The notes under the pieces were generated by a model. The model searched no databases, was not told the origin of the DNA, and saw nothing but the letters and a program-made list of their open reading frames with translations. Positions 24,824-33,275 of a DNA stretch of 64,000 nucleotides are shown one piece after another. Origin of the DNA: Arcobacter sp. LC1 (GTDB taxonomy: Bacteria > Campylobacterota > Campylobacteria > Campylobacterales > Arcobacteraceae); contig JAACJU010000003.1 of the NCBI GenBank assembly GCA_021378565.1, positions 62,001-126,000 of the forward strand, read 5' to 3'. The stretch's first letter is position 1. The number at the start of each line of letters is the position of its first letter. The translations under genes and the position numbers were made by a program.

Positions 24824-26464
24824 TTATCTTTTTTGCAAAAGTTTTAGGATAAAACCTATTTTTAAATCTGAGGCATCAAATTTTTCAATTTTAATAGGGT
24901 AAGATAAGCTAAGAGCAAAGCCATAAGAATCAATACTTTGGATTAAATCATAAAAGTCATTAGGGCTTTTTACAATACTATCAATCCTATAGGTTACTAT
25001 GCTAATTTTTCCTCTTCTTTTAACACTCATTCTCATAAAACTTCTGGAATTAAGCAATTTTTTTAGTCTTCTCTCTACTTTTTTATAAGAAATCATTTTA
25101 TGGGGGATTTCTTTTGCGATATGGTGATTTTTATCTAAAACTAATAAACCTTTGTTGATAACAATAGCGCTTAAGCCTCTAGGGGTAGTTCTGCCAAAGC
25201 TGACACTGCTTCTTGAATAAAATCGTCTTAATTGTGGGTAAAGGTTTTTAAAATAATCTAACTTGCTGGGTAAATTTGCACTTAAAGTAGAATTTGAATT
25301 ATGAAAAATAGCAAAATTTAGATATACATCATCGGGTATCAAAGCTAATTCTTTTTTTATTCTTTTTAAAATATAAGTATTTTGTCTAGAGTGAGCCTTT
25401 AAAGCTTCTCTTGTACTAGTAAATCTATCGATAGTTTTTAATATTTTATTTTTTATTGATGATAAGCTATATATCCTATCTTTTATTGATTCTATCGTAT
25501 ATATTTTTTCTTTTTCTGTTAAGCTACTTTTATTTAAATAGAATTTAACATAATAAACACTAGCACTTACAAGTAGTAAAGTAAGAAGAAAAGTGAAAAA
25601 GAATCTAAAAAACATAGATTTTTTTGTCGCTTTTGTTTTTATAAAGCTTCGTTCATTTGCATCTGCGCTCGTACTTAATTTGAAAAGGTATTCATCTACT
25701 TCAATAGTATAAAAATGGATATCAAGCATTAGTTCTTGGCTTAATTCGTCTAAATCTGTATCGCTAATTTGTTTAAGATCTGAAATTATATGAATTTTTT
25801 CTATGAAATATCCACTTTTACTCTTGTAAAAATCTTTTATAGAATCAGTTATAATTTCTCTTAATTTAAGAGCGTAAAATTCATCAAATAATTCTTGTCT
25901 TGAATCATCATCTTCAAAAAAATTTGATTTATCTATTTCTTTAATTTCAATAATAGAAGAAGCTAAAAAATCAACATATTCACCTCTTGAATTTGTAACT
26001 AAAAGATAAATAAAACCGTCGTAAATAAAAGCACCTAAGCAGTTTTTATTTGGATTTTGGCTCAAATAAATATCTAAAATACTGAAAGGACTAAATACTT
26101 TAGTTAATTTAATATCATTATAAAAATACTGAAGTTCAAGAGAAGCTAATTTACTTAAAACCAAAATATTATTATTGTCCAATTTAGCTTTTAAGAACTT
26201 TTTAGCATTTATTTTTGTGTCTTTTTTACAAATATACTGCTCTTTGTGATTTACTAATGTTACTAATTCGCTACGCTTGCATTCTTGTTTCCAAGAATTT
26301 ATTTTTAGTCTTAAATCTTTATTTGCAGTATCATCTTTTTGAACAAAATTTGCTAGTCTTGTTTTGACACCTCTTTTATTTTCATCAAGCTTTCTATATC
26401 TTAGCTTGATTTGGCTATCGTGTTTTATTAGGCTAATATTTTGTTGGAATTTTTCTTCAAACAT
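24824..26464 (-). CDS. bitopic protein with possible PilM/PilN/PilO-like layout
   Basis: A 546-residue protein matching the position of the hypothetical gene upstream of nusA in C. jejuni (Cj0456c by memory). Residues 1-280 look cytoplasmic, including LGAFIYDGFIYLLVTNSRGE; one transmembrane helix follows (FRFFFTFLLTLLLVSASVYY), then a coiled-coil stretch. The segment LALIPDDVYLNFAIFHNS through LRRFYSRSSVSFG resembles the PilN pattern. A domain ending IDSIVKSPNDFYDLIQSIDS recalls PilO. This suggests a fused assembly-platform protein of a type IV pilus or competence system, but only by pattern. It overlaps the acyltransferase gene by eight bases. Confidence 0.5.
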   Translation of the reverse strand: MFEEKFQQNISLIKHDSQIKLRYRKLDENKRGVKTRLANFVQKDDTANKDLRLKINSWKQECKRSELVTLVNHKEQYICKKDTKINAKKFLKAKLDNNNILVLSKLASLELQYFYNDIKLTKVFSPFSILDIYLSQNPNKNCLGAFIYDGFIYLLVTNSRGEYVDFLASSIIEIKEIDKSNFFEDDDSRQELFDEFYALKLREIITDSIKDFYKSKSGYFIEKIHIISDLKQISDTDLDELSQELMLDIHFYTIEVDEYLFKLSTSADANERSFIKTKATKKSMFFRFFFTFLLTLLLVSASVYYVKFYLNKSSLTEKEKIYTIESIKDRIYSLSSIKNKILKTIDRFTSTREALKAHSRQNTYILKRIKKELALIPDDVYLNFAIFHNSNSTLSANLPSKLDYFKNLYPQLRRFYSRSSVSFGRTTPRGLSAIVINKGLLVLDKNHHIAKEIPHKMISYKKVERRLKKLLNSRSFMRMSVKRRGKISIVTYRIDSIVKSPNDFYDLIQSIDSYGFALSLSYPIKIEKFDASDLKIGFILKLLQKR

Positions 26465-27089
26465 TATTTAAAGCTTCTTTCATCATATTATGTTTAACAA
26501 TTTCTTTTGCCTTTTCGAGCTCCATGCCCTCCAAAGAAAAAGGCTCAGATACAAAAAAATCCAAAGTTCCAAAGGGTTTAGGAAGTACAAACTTATCCCA
26601 AGAAGAAAAAGCCCAATATCTGCTAGGTCTACAAGAAAAAGCTATGATTTTAGCCTTTGTTTTTTGCGCAAGTGCCACAACTCCATTTGAAACACAAAAT
26701 CTAGGCCCATTTGGACCATCAGGAGTAATTGCTATATCATTTCCAATTCTTAACTCTTTTATCGCAGCGATTAAAGCTTTTGCTCCACCTCTTGTGCTAG
26801 AGCCTCTAACTGAATCTATGCCAAGATATTTTACTGCTCGCGTGATAAATTCTCCATCTTTATGGTCACTAATCATAGCACTTACTTTTCCTTTTGGGCG
26901 AAGATTTTTGTAAGTAAATGGTTGCATCATTAAGTCTCCATGCCAAAAAACTATAAGCATCGGTGCATCTCCTATATTTTTTGGAAAATGAAATTTTTTT
27001 CTAGATGTATAATAAACAAAAAGAATAAAAAGGCAAACAAAGTAAGGAAGTATTACCAATTCTAAAAACTTTTTTAATTTATCTTTCAT
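26457..27089 (-). CDS. DUF374 family lysophospholipid acyltransferase-like protein
   Basis: A 210-residue protein with one N-terminal membrane helix (LVILPYFVCLFILFVYY) and the acyltransferase-like segments VFWHGDLMMQPF, ISDHKDGEFITRAVKYLGI, RGSSTRGGAKALIAA and ITPDGPNGPRF. DUF374/LPLAT-like proteins resemble LpxL-type lipid A acyltransferases; the His-Asp pair in SDHKDGE is the likely active site. It follows miaB by four bases and is conserved in this position in Campylobacter. The exact acyl acceptor cannot be read from sequence. Confidence 0.8.
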   Translation of the reverse strand: MKDKLKKFLELVILPYFVCLFILFVYYTSRKKFHFPKNIGDAPMLIVFWHGDLMMQPFTYKNLRPKGKVSAMISDHKDGEFITRAVKYLGIDSVRGSSTRGGAKALIAAIKELRIGNDIAITPDGPNGPRFCVSNGVVALAQKTKAKIIAFSCRPSRYWAFSSWDKFVLPKPFGTLDFFVSEPFSLEGMELEKAKEIVKHNMMKEALNNV

Positions 27090-27093
27090 ATTT

Positions 27094-28401
27094 CTAGACC
27101 TTTTGTGCTTGCAGCGAAGTTCTTGATGCTCCGCTTATTTTTACTCTTTGTATTTTACCCAATGCTTCTTCACTAGCTTTAAAAAATACCTGTAAATTAT
27201 TGTCACTATATCCAAAAACTTCGCCATTTTTGCTAAGATTTTCAGCCAAAACTTCAAATTCTTTTCCAATATTTTTTTGCATTAACTCACTTTGATGAAG
27301 CTTGTGAAGTTCTATTAATCTAGTTAGTCTTGCAACAGCTATTTCTCTTGGAATTTCAAATTCTTTTAACTCCAAAGCCTTTGTATTTGGTCTAGGAGAA
27401 TAAATAAAGTTAAAAATTTGGTCAAACTTGACTTCTTCTACGACTGCAAGAGTATCAAGAAAATCAGCTTCAGATTCTTTTGGAAAAGCTACAATAATAT
27501 CTGTACTTATCCTAAGTTCAGGCACTAGTTTTTTTAGTTTTTCTACTCGTGAGAGAAACCATTCTTTTGTATATCCTCTTTTCATGGCTTTTAAAATTTC
27601 ATTTGAGCCACTTTGTAAGGGCATATGAATATATTTGCAAATTTTTGGATTTTGTGCAAATTCTTCTATAAATTCATCATCCATATGCAAAGGATGCGGG
27701 GAGGTAAAACGGATACGCTCCAAGCCCTCTATTTTTGAGATTTCTTGTAAAAGTTTTGTAAAGCTTGTTTTTTCTCTTTTATCAGAAAAACGTTTTCCGT
27801 AAGCGTTTACGTTTTGTCCTAAAAGCATAAGCTCAATAGCACCATTTTCCACATCTTTTCTTATTTGAGAAATAAGCAATTCTTGGGGAATAGAAATTTC
27901 TTCTCCTCTAGTTGATGGCACTATGCAATAAGAACATTTTTTATCACAGCCTATGGAAATATTTGCTTGAGTTTTGTAAATACTTTTTTCATTCGGTGCA
28001 AATTCATAAGTGCTATCGTTGTAGTTTATGTCTATTTCAACGCTACCCTTGATATCAACAACATCTTTAATCTTTGAAATATTTCTAGCACCCAAAACAA
28101 AATCCACATAAGGTGCGCGTTTTATTATGTCGTTACCAAGATGAGAAGCAGTGCATCCGCAAACTCCTATCTTTGCTCCTTTTTTTTTCTTTGCATTAAA
28201 CTGCCCTAGTTCAGAAAATAGCTTTTGCACAGGTTTTTCTCTAACTGAGCAAGTATTTACCAAAATCAAATCTGCATCTTCGAGTTTATCTGTTTGAGTA
28301 TAATTTTTATATTTTTCAAGCTCACTTAGCATATGCTCACTATCTAAGGTATTCATTTGGCACCCAAGTGTTTGAATAAAAAGTTTTTTTTCTTCTATCA
28401 A
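27094..28401 (-). CDS. miaB: tRNA-2-methylthio-N6-dimethylallyladenosine synthase
   Basis: MiaB methylthiolates i6A37 of tRNAs reading UNN codons. The 435-residue product has an N-terminal UPF0004 domain with auxiliary-cluster cysteines ([27 protein letters not shown]), the radical SAM motif [17 protein letters not shown] and a C-terminal TRAM domain ([18 protein letters not shown]). Length is normal. The start appears to be TTG (LIEEKKLF) just after AAAG; no better ATG is in frame upstream. The HP0268-like gene precedes it and the acyltransferase follows. Confidence 0.96.
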   Translation of the reverse strand: MIEEKKLFIQTLGCQMNTLDSEHMLSELEKYKNYTQTDKLEDADLILVNTCSVREKPVQKLFSELGQFNAKKKKGAKIGVCGCTASHLGNDIIKRAPYVDFVLGARNISKIKDVVDIKGSVEIDINYNDSTYEFAPNEKSIYKTQANISIGCDKKCSYCIVPSTRGEEISIPQELLISQIRKDVENGAIELMLLGQNVNAYGKRFSDKREKTSFTKLLQEISKIEGLERIRFTSPHPLHMDDEFIEEFAQNPKICKYIHMPLQSGSNEILKAMKRGYTKEWFLSRVEKLKKLVPELRISTDIIVAFPKESEADFLDTLAVVEEVKFDQIFNFIYSPRPNTKALELKEFEIPREIAVARLTRLIELHKLHQSELMQKNIGKEFEVLAENLSKNGEVFGYSDNNLQVFFKASEEALGKIQRVKISGASRTSLQAQKV

Positions 28402-28419
28402 TCTTTAAGCCTTAGGTAT

Positions 28420-28662
28420 TTAAAGCATATGCACTTCATACATATATTCATTATCAGCTAATCCATATTTTACCTCTCTAAAATATACATTAAAGCCAAA
28501 AGACTCAAAAGTCTCTACAAGTTCCATCATATCTTTGTGTGAATTATCTCTATCAAAGTAAAAAATTTTTTGTCCGTCTTCGTTTAGCTCTTCTTTTATT
28601 TTATCTACTTTAATTTTCCTAGGCTTTTGCTCTAAGTCACTTCTTGCTAATAATAATTCCAT
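28420..28662 (-). CDS. HP0268-like small nuclease-family protein
   Basis: An 80-residue protein whose pattern FYFDRDNSHKDMMELVETFE and the C-terminal YMYEVHML match my memory of Helicobacter pylori HP0268 (FYF..TNAHKDML, then FLYELH). HP0268 was reported to have nicking endonuclease and purine-specific RNase activity in vitro. In C. jejuni the homologue sits at the same place, between miaB and nusA. The biological role is not established. Promoter and ribosome-binding signals precede the ATG. Confidence 0.75.
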   Translation of the reverse strand: MELLLARSDLEQKPRKIKVDKIKEELNEDGQKIFYFDRDNSHKDMMELVETFESFGFNVYFREVKYGLADNEYMYEVHML

Positions 28663-28766
28663 ATACGACCTCTTTAAAAATTTAGATAAGTTATATATTT
28701 TAGCTAATTTTGACTTTATAATAAATAAATTTAGTCAGGCTAAATCTTTTATAAAAGTATTTTTGG

Positions 28767-28772
28767 TATAAT
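28767..28772 (+). promoter_or_regulatory. candidate -10 box of nusA
   Basis: TTTTTGGTATAATAATAAT contains TATAAT preceded by a T-run and G, the usual Campylobacter sigma-70 form, 57 bases before the nusA ATG. It lies in the 167-base gap between divergent genes. Confidence 0.5.
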
Positions 28773-28829
28773 AATAATACTATGCATAAATATTCCCTAA
28801 TGCAAGGTTTCAAAAGAAGGTTTTAAAAA

Positions 28830-30092
28830 ATGGATAAATTTATAGATATTTTAGATTCTATTGCTTATGAAAAAGGCATAAAAATACAAGATGTTGAAAA
28901 TGCTTTAAAAGAAGCTCTTATAAAAACAGCACAAAAAATGGTAAGTGAAACCTTGATTTTCGATGCTGAGATTGATAGAGGCAAAAAGGAATTAAAGTTA
29001 TTTCAAAAAGTAGAGGTTGTAAGTGATGATGATTTAAGGCTTCAAGGGGACAAGTTAGAGCCAAATGATAAAAATATACAAGAAGAAAAGCAAGATAAGA
29101 AAAATGAAGAAGAAAAATTTGGAAAATATAGCAAAGAAGAAGAAACCACAAATCCAGAAAATTACCTAGCATTAAGTGAAGCTCTAAAAATAGATGAAAA
29201 TCTTGAAGTTGGTGACTTTATGAACTATGATTTAGAATTTGAGAATATGGGAAGAAATGCCGCTACTATTTTAAATAATCATTTTGAGTATAAACTTCAA
29301 AGATTTATAGAAGAAAATCTTTTTGGTAAATATCAAGACAAGATTGGCAAAATCATAACAGGAAGTGTGACTAGAGTTGATAAGGCGCAAAATACTTTTT
29401 TAGAAATCGGTGAAGTAAAAGCAATGCTTCCTATGAAAAGTAGAATAAAAGAAGAATTTTTTAAAGTTGGTGATGTCGTAAAAGCTGTTGTAAAAACTGT
29501 TAGAATTGATAAGACCTTAGGACTTATCGTAGAAATATCAAGAACTAGTCCTAAATTTTTAGAAGCTTTGATAGCGCTTGAAGTTCCTGAGGTTAAAGAT
29601 GAGCGAATTATTATAGAAACTAGTGCAAGAATTCCAGGTAAAAGAGCAAAAATTGCGCTAACTTCTTTAGATCCAAATATTGATCCTATTGGTTCTGTTG
29701 TTGGAGTAAAGGGTGTTAGGATCATGAGTGTTAGCAAAAATTTAAACAATGAAAGTATAGATTGTGTTGAGTATTCACCAATTCCTGAAAAATTTATAGC
29801 TAGAGCTTTAAGTCCTGCTATTATTTCAAATGTTAAGATCTTAAGAAATATCGAAGAAGGTCAAAAAGGTGAAGTTTTAGTTACAATTTTGAGTGAGCAA
29901 AAATCAAAAGCGATAGGAAAAGCAGGACTAAATATAAGGCTAGCTTCTATGCTTTGCAAATATGATATTAAACTTGAAGAAATAGAATCAAGCTCGGTAA
30001 CTTCAAGTGAGCTAAAAGATATCGCAAAAACAAACTCAGATGACGAACCAGCTGATACTTCAAGCCTTGAAGCCTTGTTCAAAAAAGATTAA
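28830..30092 (+). CDS. nusA: transcription termination/antitermination protein NusA
   Basis: NusA binds RNA polymerase and nascent RNA to control pausing, termination and antitermination. The 420-residue product has the N-terminal polymerase-binding domain, an S1 domain (IGKIITGSVTRVDKAQNTFL) and KH domains (IDPIGSVVGVKGVRIMSVSK; KSKAIGKAGLNIRLASMLCK). An extra Lys/Glu/Asn-rich segment occupies about residues 74-110 within the N-terminal domain (e.g. NIQEEKQDKKNEEEKFG), which standard NusA lacks. The acidic C-terminal repeats of E. coli NusA are missing, as usual outside gammaproteobacteria. Confidence 0.96.
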   Translation: MDKFIDILDSIAYEKGIKIQDVENALKEALIKTAQKMVSETLIFDAEIDRGKKELKLFQKVEVVSDDDLRLQGDKLEPNDKNIQEEKQDKKNEEEKFGKYSKEEETTNPENYLALSEALKIDENLEVGDFMNYDLEFENMGRNAATILNNHFEYKLQRFIEENLFGKYQDKIGKIITGSVTRVDKAQNTFLEIGEVKAMLPMKSRIKEEFFKVGDVVKAVVKTVRIDKTLGLIVEISRTSPKFLEALIALEVPEVKDERIIIETSARIPGKRAKIALTSLDPNIDPIGSVVGVKGVRIMSVSKNLNNESIDCVEYSPIPEKFIARALSPAIISNVKILRNIEEGQKGEVLVTILSEQKSKAIGKAGLNIRLASMLCKYDIKLEEIESSSVTSSELKDIAKTNSDDEPADTSSLEALFKKD

Positions 30093-30124
30093 AAAAGAAT
30101 AGAAAAGATTAAATAAGGATTATT

Positions 30125-31624
30125 ATGAACTTAAGCTTTTTTGATAGTGTAAAAAAAACTAAGCTTGTTTTTGAGCCTTTGGAACATAATCTTGTCAAGA
30201 TTTATATTTGCGGTCCTACTGTTTACGATGATGCGCACCTTGGACATGCGAGATCTGCTGTAGCTTTTGATCTTCTTCATAGGGTGCTTTTAGCAAATGG
30301 CTATAAAGTAGAAATAGTAAAAAATTTTACTGATATTGATGATAAGATTTTGAAAAAAATGAAAGAAACCAAGCAAGGATTAGAAGAGCTTTGCGAGCAA
30401 TATATAACTTCATACAAAAATGATATGAATAAATTAAATATTTTGGATATGAGTCAAGAGCCAAGAGCTACACAAAATCTTGAAGCTATGAAAGAAATAG
30501 TAAGTATTTTACTCAAAAAAAATCTTGCTTATATTATTGATGATGGGATTTATTTTAGCTCAAGTAAAGATGAAAAATATGGCTCTTTAAGCGGTCAAAA
30601 TAAAAGTGAAAATCTACAAAATCGCATAGAAGAGAATAAGCAAAAAAACAATCCAAAAGATTTTGTACTTTGGAAATTTGCAAAAGAAAATGAGATATCT
30701 TTTGAAGCTGATTTTGGTAAAGGCCGTCCTGGTTGGCATCTTGAATGCTCTGCTATGATAAATAAGCACCTAGCTTACAAAGATAAAAAATATCAAATAG
30801 ATATTCACGCTGGTGGGGCTGATTTGCTTTTTCCGCACCATGAAAACGAAGCCGCACAAACAAGATGCGCGTTAAATCAAGATATTGCAAAATATTGGCT
30901 ACACAATGGTTTTGTAAATATTGCAGGTGAGAAAATGAGTAAATCTTTAGGAAATAGCTTTTTTTTAAAAGATGTGTTAAAAAACTTTTCTGCTGAATTG
31001 GTTCGTTTTTATTTACTTGCTACGCATTATAGGGCTGGAATAAACTTTAATGAAATGGATTTATTGAGTGCAAAAAAACGCCTCGATAAATTTTATAGAC
31101 TTAAAAAAAGAATTTATTCAAGTGATTTTGCAAACAATTCCACGAGCAATTTAACAAAACCAAACAAGGTATTTCAAGCAAATATTTTAAAAGCTTTGAA
31201 TGATGATTTAAATATTTCTATTGCACTAAGCTTAATAGATGATTTAGTCACTAAAGCAAATGAAGAACTTGACAAAAATCCAAAAAATAAAGCCCTAAAG
31301 CAAGAACTTAATGCAAATTTTATTTTTATAGCTGATATTTTGGGCATTTGCTATCAAGATGCTTTTGAATATTTTCAAAGTGCTCTAAGCAAAGAAGAAA
31401 AAAAAGAAGTCTTGAAACTTATAGATTTAAGAAAAAAAGCTAAAAAAGAAAAAGATTATAAAAGAAGTGATGAATTGCGCTTAGAACTTGAAAATTTAGG
31501 AATACTACTAATGGATACTTCTAGTGGCACACTTTGGGAATGTTGCGCAGGGCTAAATGAGGGTTGCGAAGATGAATGTAAATGCGAAAATGAGTGCGAA
31601 TGTGGGTGCAAAAAGGAATCTTAA
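30125..31624 (+). CDS. cysS: cysteinyl-tRNA synthetase with cysteine-rich C-terminal tail
   Basis: CysRS charges tRNA-Cys. The 499-residue class I enzyme has the zinc/cysteine-binding IYICGPTVYDDAHLGHAR (HIGH motif as HLGH), GWHLECSAM, ADLLFPHHENE and the KMSKS loop GEKMSKSLGN. Family proteins usually end just after the DTPxGTxW motif, here DTSSGTLW. In this protein about 27 further residues follow, with eight cysteines in CCAGLNEGCEDEC and KCENECECGCKKES. The tail looks like a metal- or thiol-binding extension. It follows nusA by 32 bases. Confidence 0.97.
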   Translation: MNLSFFDSVKKTKLVFEPLEHNLVKIYICGPTVYDDAHLGHARSAVAFDLLHRVLLANGYKVEIVKNFTDIDDKILKKMKETKQGLEELCEQYITSYKNDMNKLNILDMSQEPRATQNLEAMKEIVSILLKKNLAYIIDDGIYFSSSKDEKYGSLSGQNKSENLQNRIEENKQKNNPKDFVLWKFAKENEISFEADFGKGRPGWHLECSAMINKHLAYKDKKYQIDIHAGGADLLFPHHENEAAQTRCALNQDIAKYWLHNGFVNIAGEKMSKSLGNSFFLKDVLKNFSAELVRFYLLATHYRAGINFNEMDLLSAKKRLDKFYRLKKRIYSSDFANNSTSNLTKPNKVFQANILKALNDDLNISIALSLIDDLVTKANEELDKNPKNKALKQELNANFIFIADILGICYQDAFEYFQSALSKEEKKEVLKLIDLRKKAKKEKDYKRSDELRLELENLGILLMDTSSGTLWECCAGLNEGCEDECKCENECECGCKKES

Positions 31625-31632
31625 ATATATTT

Positions 31633-31651
31633 GATAAGAATTATCATTATT
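31633..31651. promoter_or_regulatory. Fur-like box before the flavodoxin operon
   Basis: GATAAGAATTATCATTATT matches the 19-base Fur consensus at 15 positions and starts nine bases after the cysS stop, 59 bases before the next gene. Iron-responsive control of the flavodoxin operon is a sensible expectation, since flavodoxin replaces ferredoxin in iron limitation. Confidence 0.55.
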
Positions 31652-31709
31652 AAGTTACTTTTAAAGGCTTCTTGGTTAAGATTTATAAATTACTTTAAAA
31701 AGGTTTTTT

Positions 31710-32456
31710 ATGCCAAACTTAGCTTTCAAGCAAAATTTAGAGATTTTTCCTAGTTTTGATTTATTCCTTTGCCCTTGCAAGCAGAGAAAAATGTTTTTTT
31801 CTTTGTACAACCTAAGCGTAGAAAAAGAGCTCCGCCTAAGTAAACAAGAGCTAAAAACTTGCAAAAATACTAAAATAATTTCTTATTTTAAAAATAAAAT
31901 TATAGACTTAATCCCAAAAGATTTCACGAATAAAACTAAATATTTTAAACTTAATAGTTTGCAAACAAATGTCATAAATAATTTTTTAAAGAAAGAAAAA
32001 CTAAAACTTTCTTATATGAATATTTCAAATGTCGCCAATACTGCAAATATTAATCTTGCATTTTCTTTCATAAAATTTTTGATAAATAATAATTTTTCTT
32101 ATACTTTAAAAAGCAAAAAAGCTTTTAAAAATTTTATCAAAAATAGAATAAAATCAAGAAATTCTAAGGCCTTGATAAAGTCAAAAAAAGATGGTTTTTC
32201 TTTGTATTTAGAAGATAAAACTCCTACAAAAATATATCCTTTTTGGAAACTACTTGATTCAAAAAAGCTTGATATTTCTAAAGATATTCAAAAAGCAATA
32301 AAGTGTATAAAAAAGGGAAAATTTATGCAAGTTTATCTTGTGTATCCAAAAAATAAAAATTTTACAAAACATATAAATATTTGGGCGAAAGAATTAGAAG
32401 AATTTGATTATAAAATCAAAATAATTCCTTATTCTTTAAGATCAATTTTAAAATAA
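31710..32456 (+). CDS. DUF-type conserved hypothetical upstream of flavodoxin
   Basis: A 248-residue basic protein with a CPC motif near residue 21 (LFLCPCKQRKMFF), a long Lys/Asn-rich middle and the conserved-looking end HINIWAKELEEFDYKIKIIP. No membrane helix or signal peptide is evident. I do not recognise the family; a similarly sized hypothetical gene flanks fldA in C. jejuni (Cj1383c by memory) and responds to iron. AAAAAGG precedes the ATG. It is nine bases upstream of fldA and behind a Fur-like box, which suggests an iron- or redox-related role. Confidence 0.6.
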   Translation: MPNLAFKQNLEIFPSFDLFLCPCKQRKMFFSLYNLSVEKELRLSKQELKTCKNTKIISYFKNKIIDLIPKDFTNKTKYFKLNSLQTNVINNFLKKEKLKLSYMNISNVANTANINLAFSFIKFLINNNFSYTLKSKKAFKNFIKNRIKSRNSKALIKSKKDGFSLYLEDKTPTKIYPFWKLLDSKKLDISKDIQKAIKCIKKGKFMQVYLVYPKNKNFTKHINIWAKELEEFDYKIKIIPYSLRSILK

Positions 32457-32465
32457 AGGACAATT

Positions 32466-32963
32466 ATGAAAACAGCAATATATTACGCATCAAGCACAGG
32501 AAATACCGAAGAAGTGGCGGAAAAAATCTCCAAAACCTTAGGTGGAATTGATTTATTTGATATTTCTCAAAATGGCTTTAAAGATATAGAAAAATATGAT
32601 AAATTAATTTTTGGAACTTCTACTTGGGGAGATGGGGATTTGCAAGACGATTGGGAAGAGCTTTGGGATAAGTTTTGTGAACTTGATTTTGCAAATAAAA
32701 CCTTGGCTTTTTTTGGCTTAGGGGATGGGGATAGTTACGCAGATACCTTTTGCAATGCTATGGCTACAATTTATGGGCAAGCTTGTGGAAAGGGCACAAA
32801 AACGATAGGTGAGACTTCAAAAGAAGATTATACTTTTGATGAGTCAGAAGCTGTAAAAAATGGCAAATTTATAGGGCTTGCACTTGATGAAGATAATGAA
32901 TATGAAAAAACAGATAAGCGAATACAGACTTGGTGCGAGAGCATTAAAAATGATATTTTATAA
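32466..32963 (+). CDS. fldA: flavodoxin, long-chain type
   Basis: A 165-residue FMN electron carrier. The phosphate-binding loop is YYASSTGNTEEVAEKI, followed by FGTSTWGDGDLQDDWEE (60s loop) and FFGLGDGDSYADTFCNAM (90s loop). In Campylobacter and Helicobacter flavodoxin is essential and receives electrons from pyruvate and 2-oxoglutarate oxidoreductases. The length and the inserted loop (KGTKTIGETSKEDYTFDESE) mark the long-chain class. AAGGACAATT precedes the ATG, and a 62-codon gene follows nine bases later. Confidence 0.96.
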   Translation: MKTAIYYASSTGNTEEVAEKISKTLGGIDLFDISQNGFKDIEKYDKLIFGTSTWGDGDLQDDWEELWDKFCELDFANKTLAFFGLGDGDSYADTFCNAMATIYGQACGKGTKTIGETSKEDYTFDESEAVKNGKFIGLALDEDNEYEKTDKRIQTWCESIKNDIL

Positions 32964-32972
32964 GGATTTACT

Positions 32973-33161
32973 ATGAGTAGAATTTTACTTGAAAAACTAG
33001 GCAGTTTTAGTGATTATAGATTTGATAAAAATAAATATCAAATATGGCAAGAAGATAAAAATGCTGATATTGAACAATTTTTAAATATTCTAAATATTTT
33101 AGATAGCAACCATATTAGCTATGAAATAGTGCAAAATTCTAGGATAAAGATACTAAAATAA
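32973..33161 (+). CDS. 62-residue protein downstream of flavodoxin
   Basis: A small soluble, acidic-to-neutral protein (starts MSRILLEKLGSFSDYRFDKN) with no membrane segment or cysteine. It begins nine bases after fldA with TAAGGATT as its ribosome-binding site, so it is a genuine operon member. I do not recognise it. Its constant closeness to flavodoxin would suggest a partner or accessory role, but this is inference. Confidence 0.55.
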   Translation: MSRILLEKLGSFSDYRFDKNKYQIWQEDKNADIEQFLNILNILDSNHISYEIVQNSRIKILK

Positions 33162-33275
33162 GAACTTTAAAAATAATTCATTGTTAAAATGGCAAATTAA
33201 TATTTATCTTAAGTTTTTTTAAGTAACATACCTTTTAAATTTTATTAAAATTATTTTTATTAGAGGATTTTATTA

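Noticed and set aside
24708-24902. 64-codon plus-strand frame after mqnE
   Set aside because: It overlaps the 3' end of the 546-residue gene on the other strand, lacks a good ribosome-binding site and is a low-complexity AT-rich frame.
29333-29749. 138-codon minus-strand frame inside nusA
   Set aside because: It is antisense to the S1/KH coding region, which is highly conserved in the nusA frame, and has no start signal.
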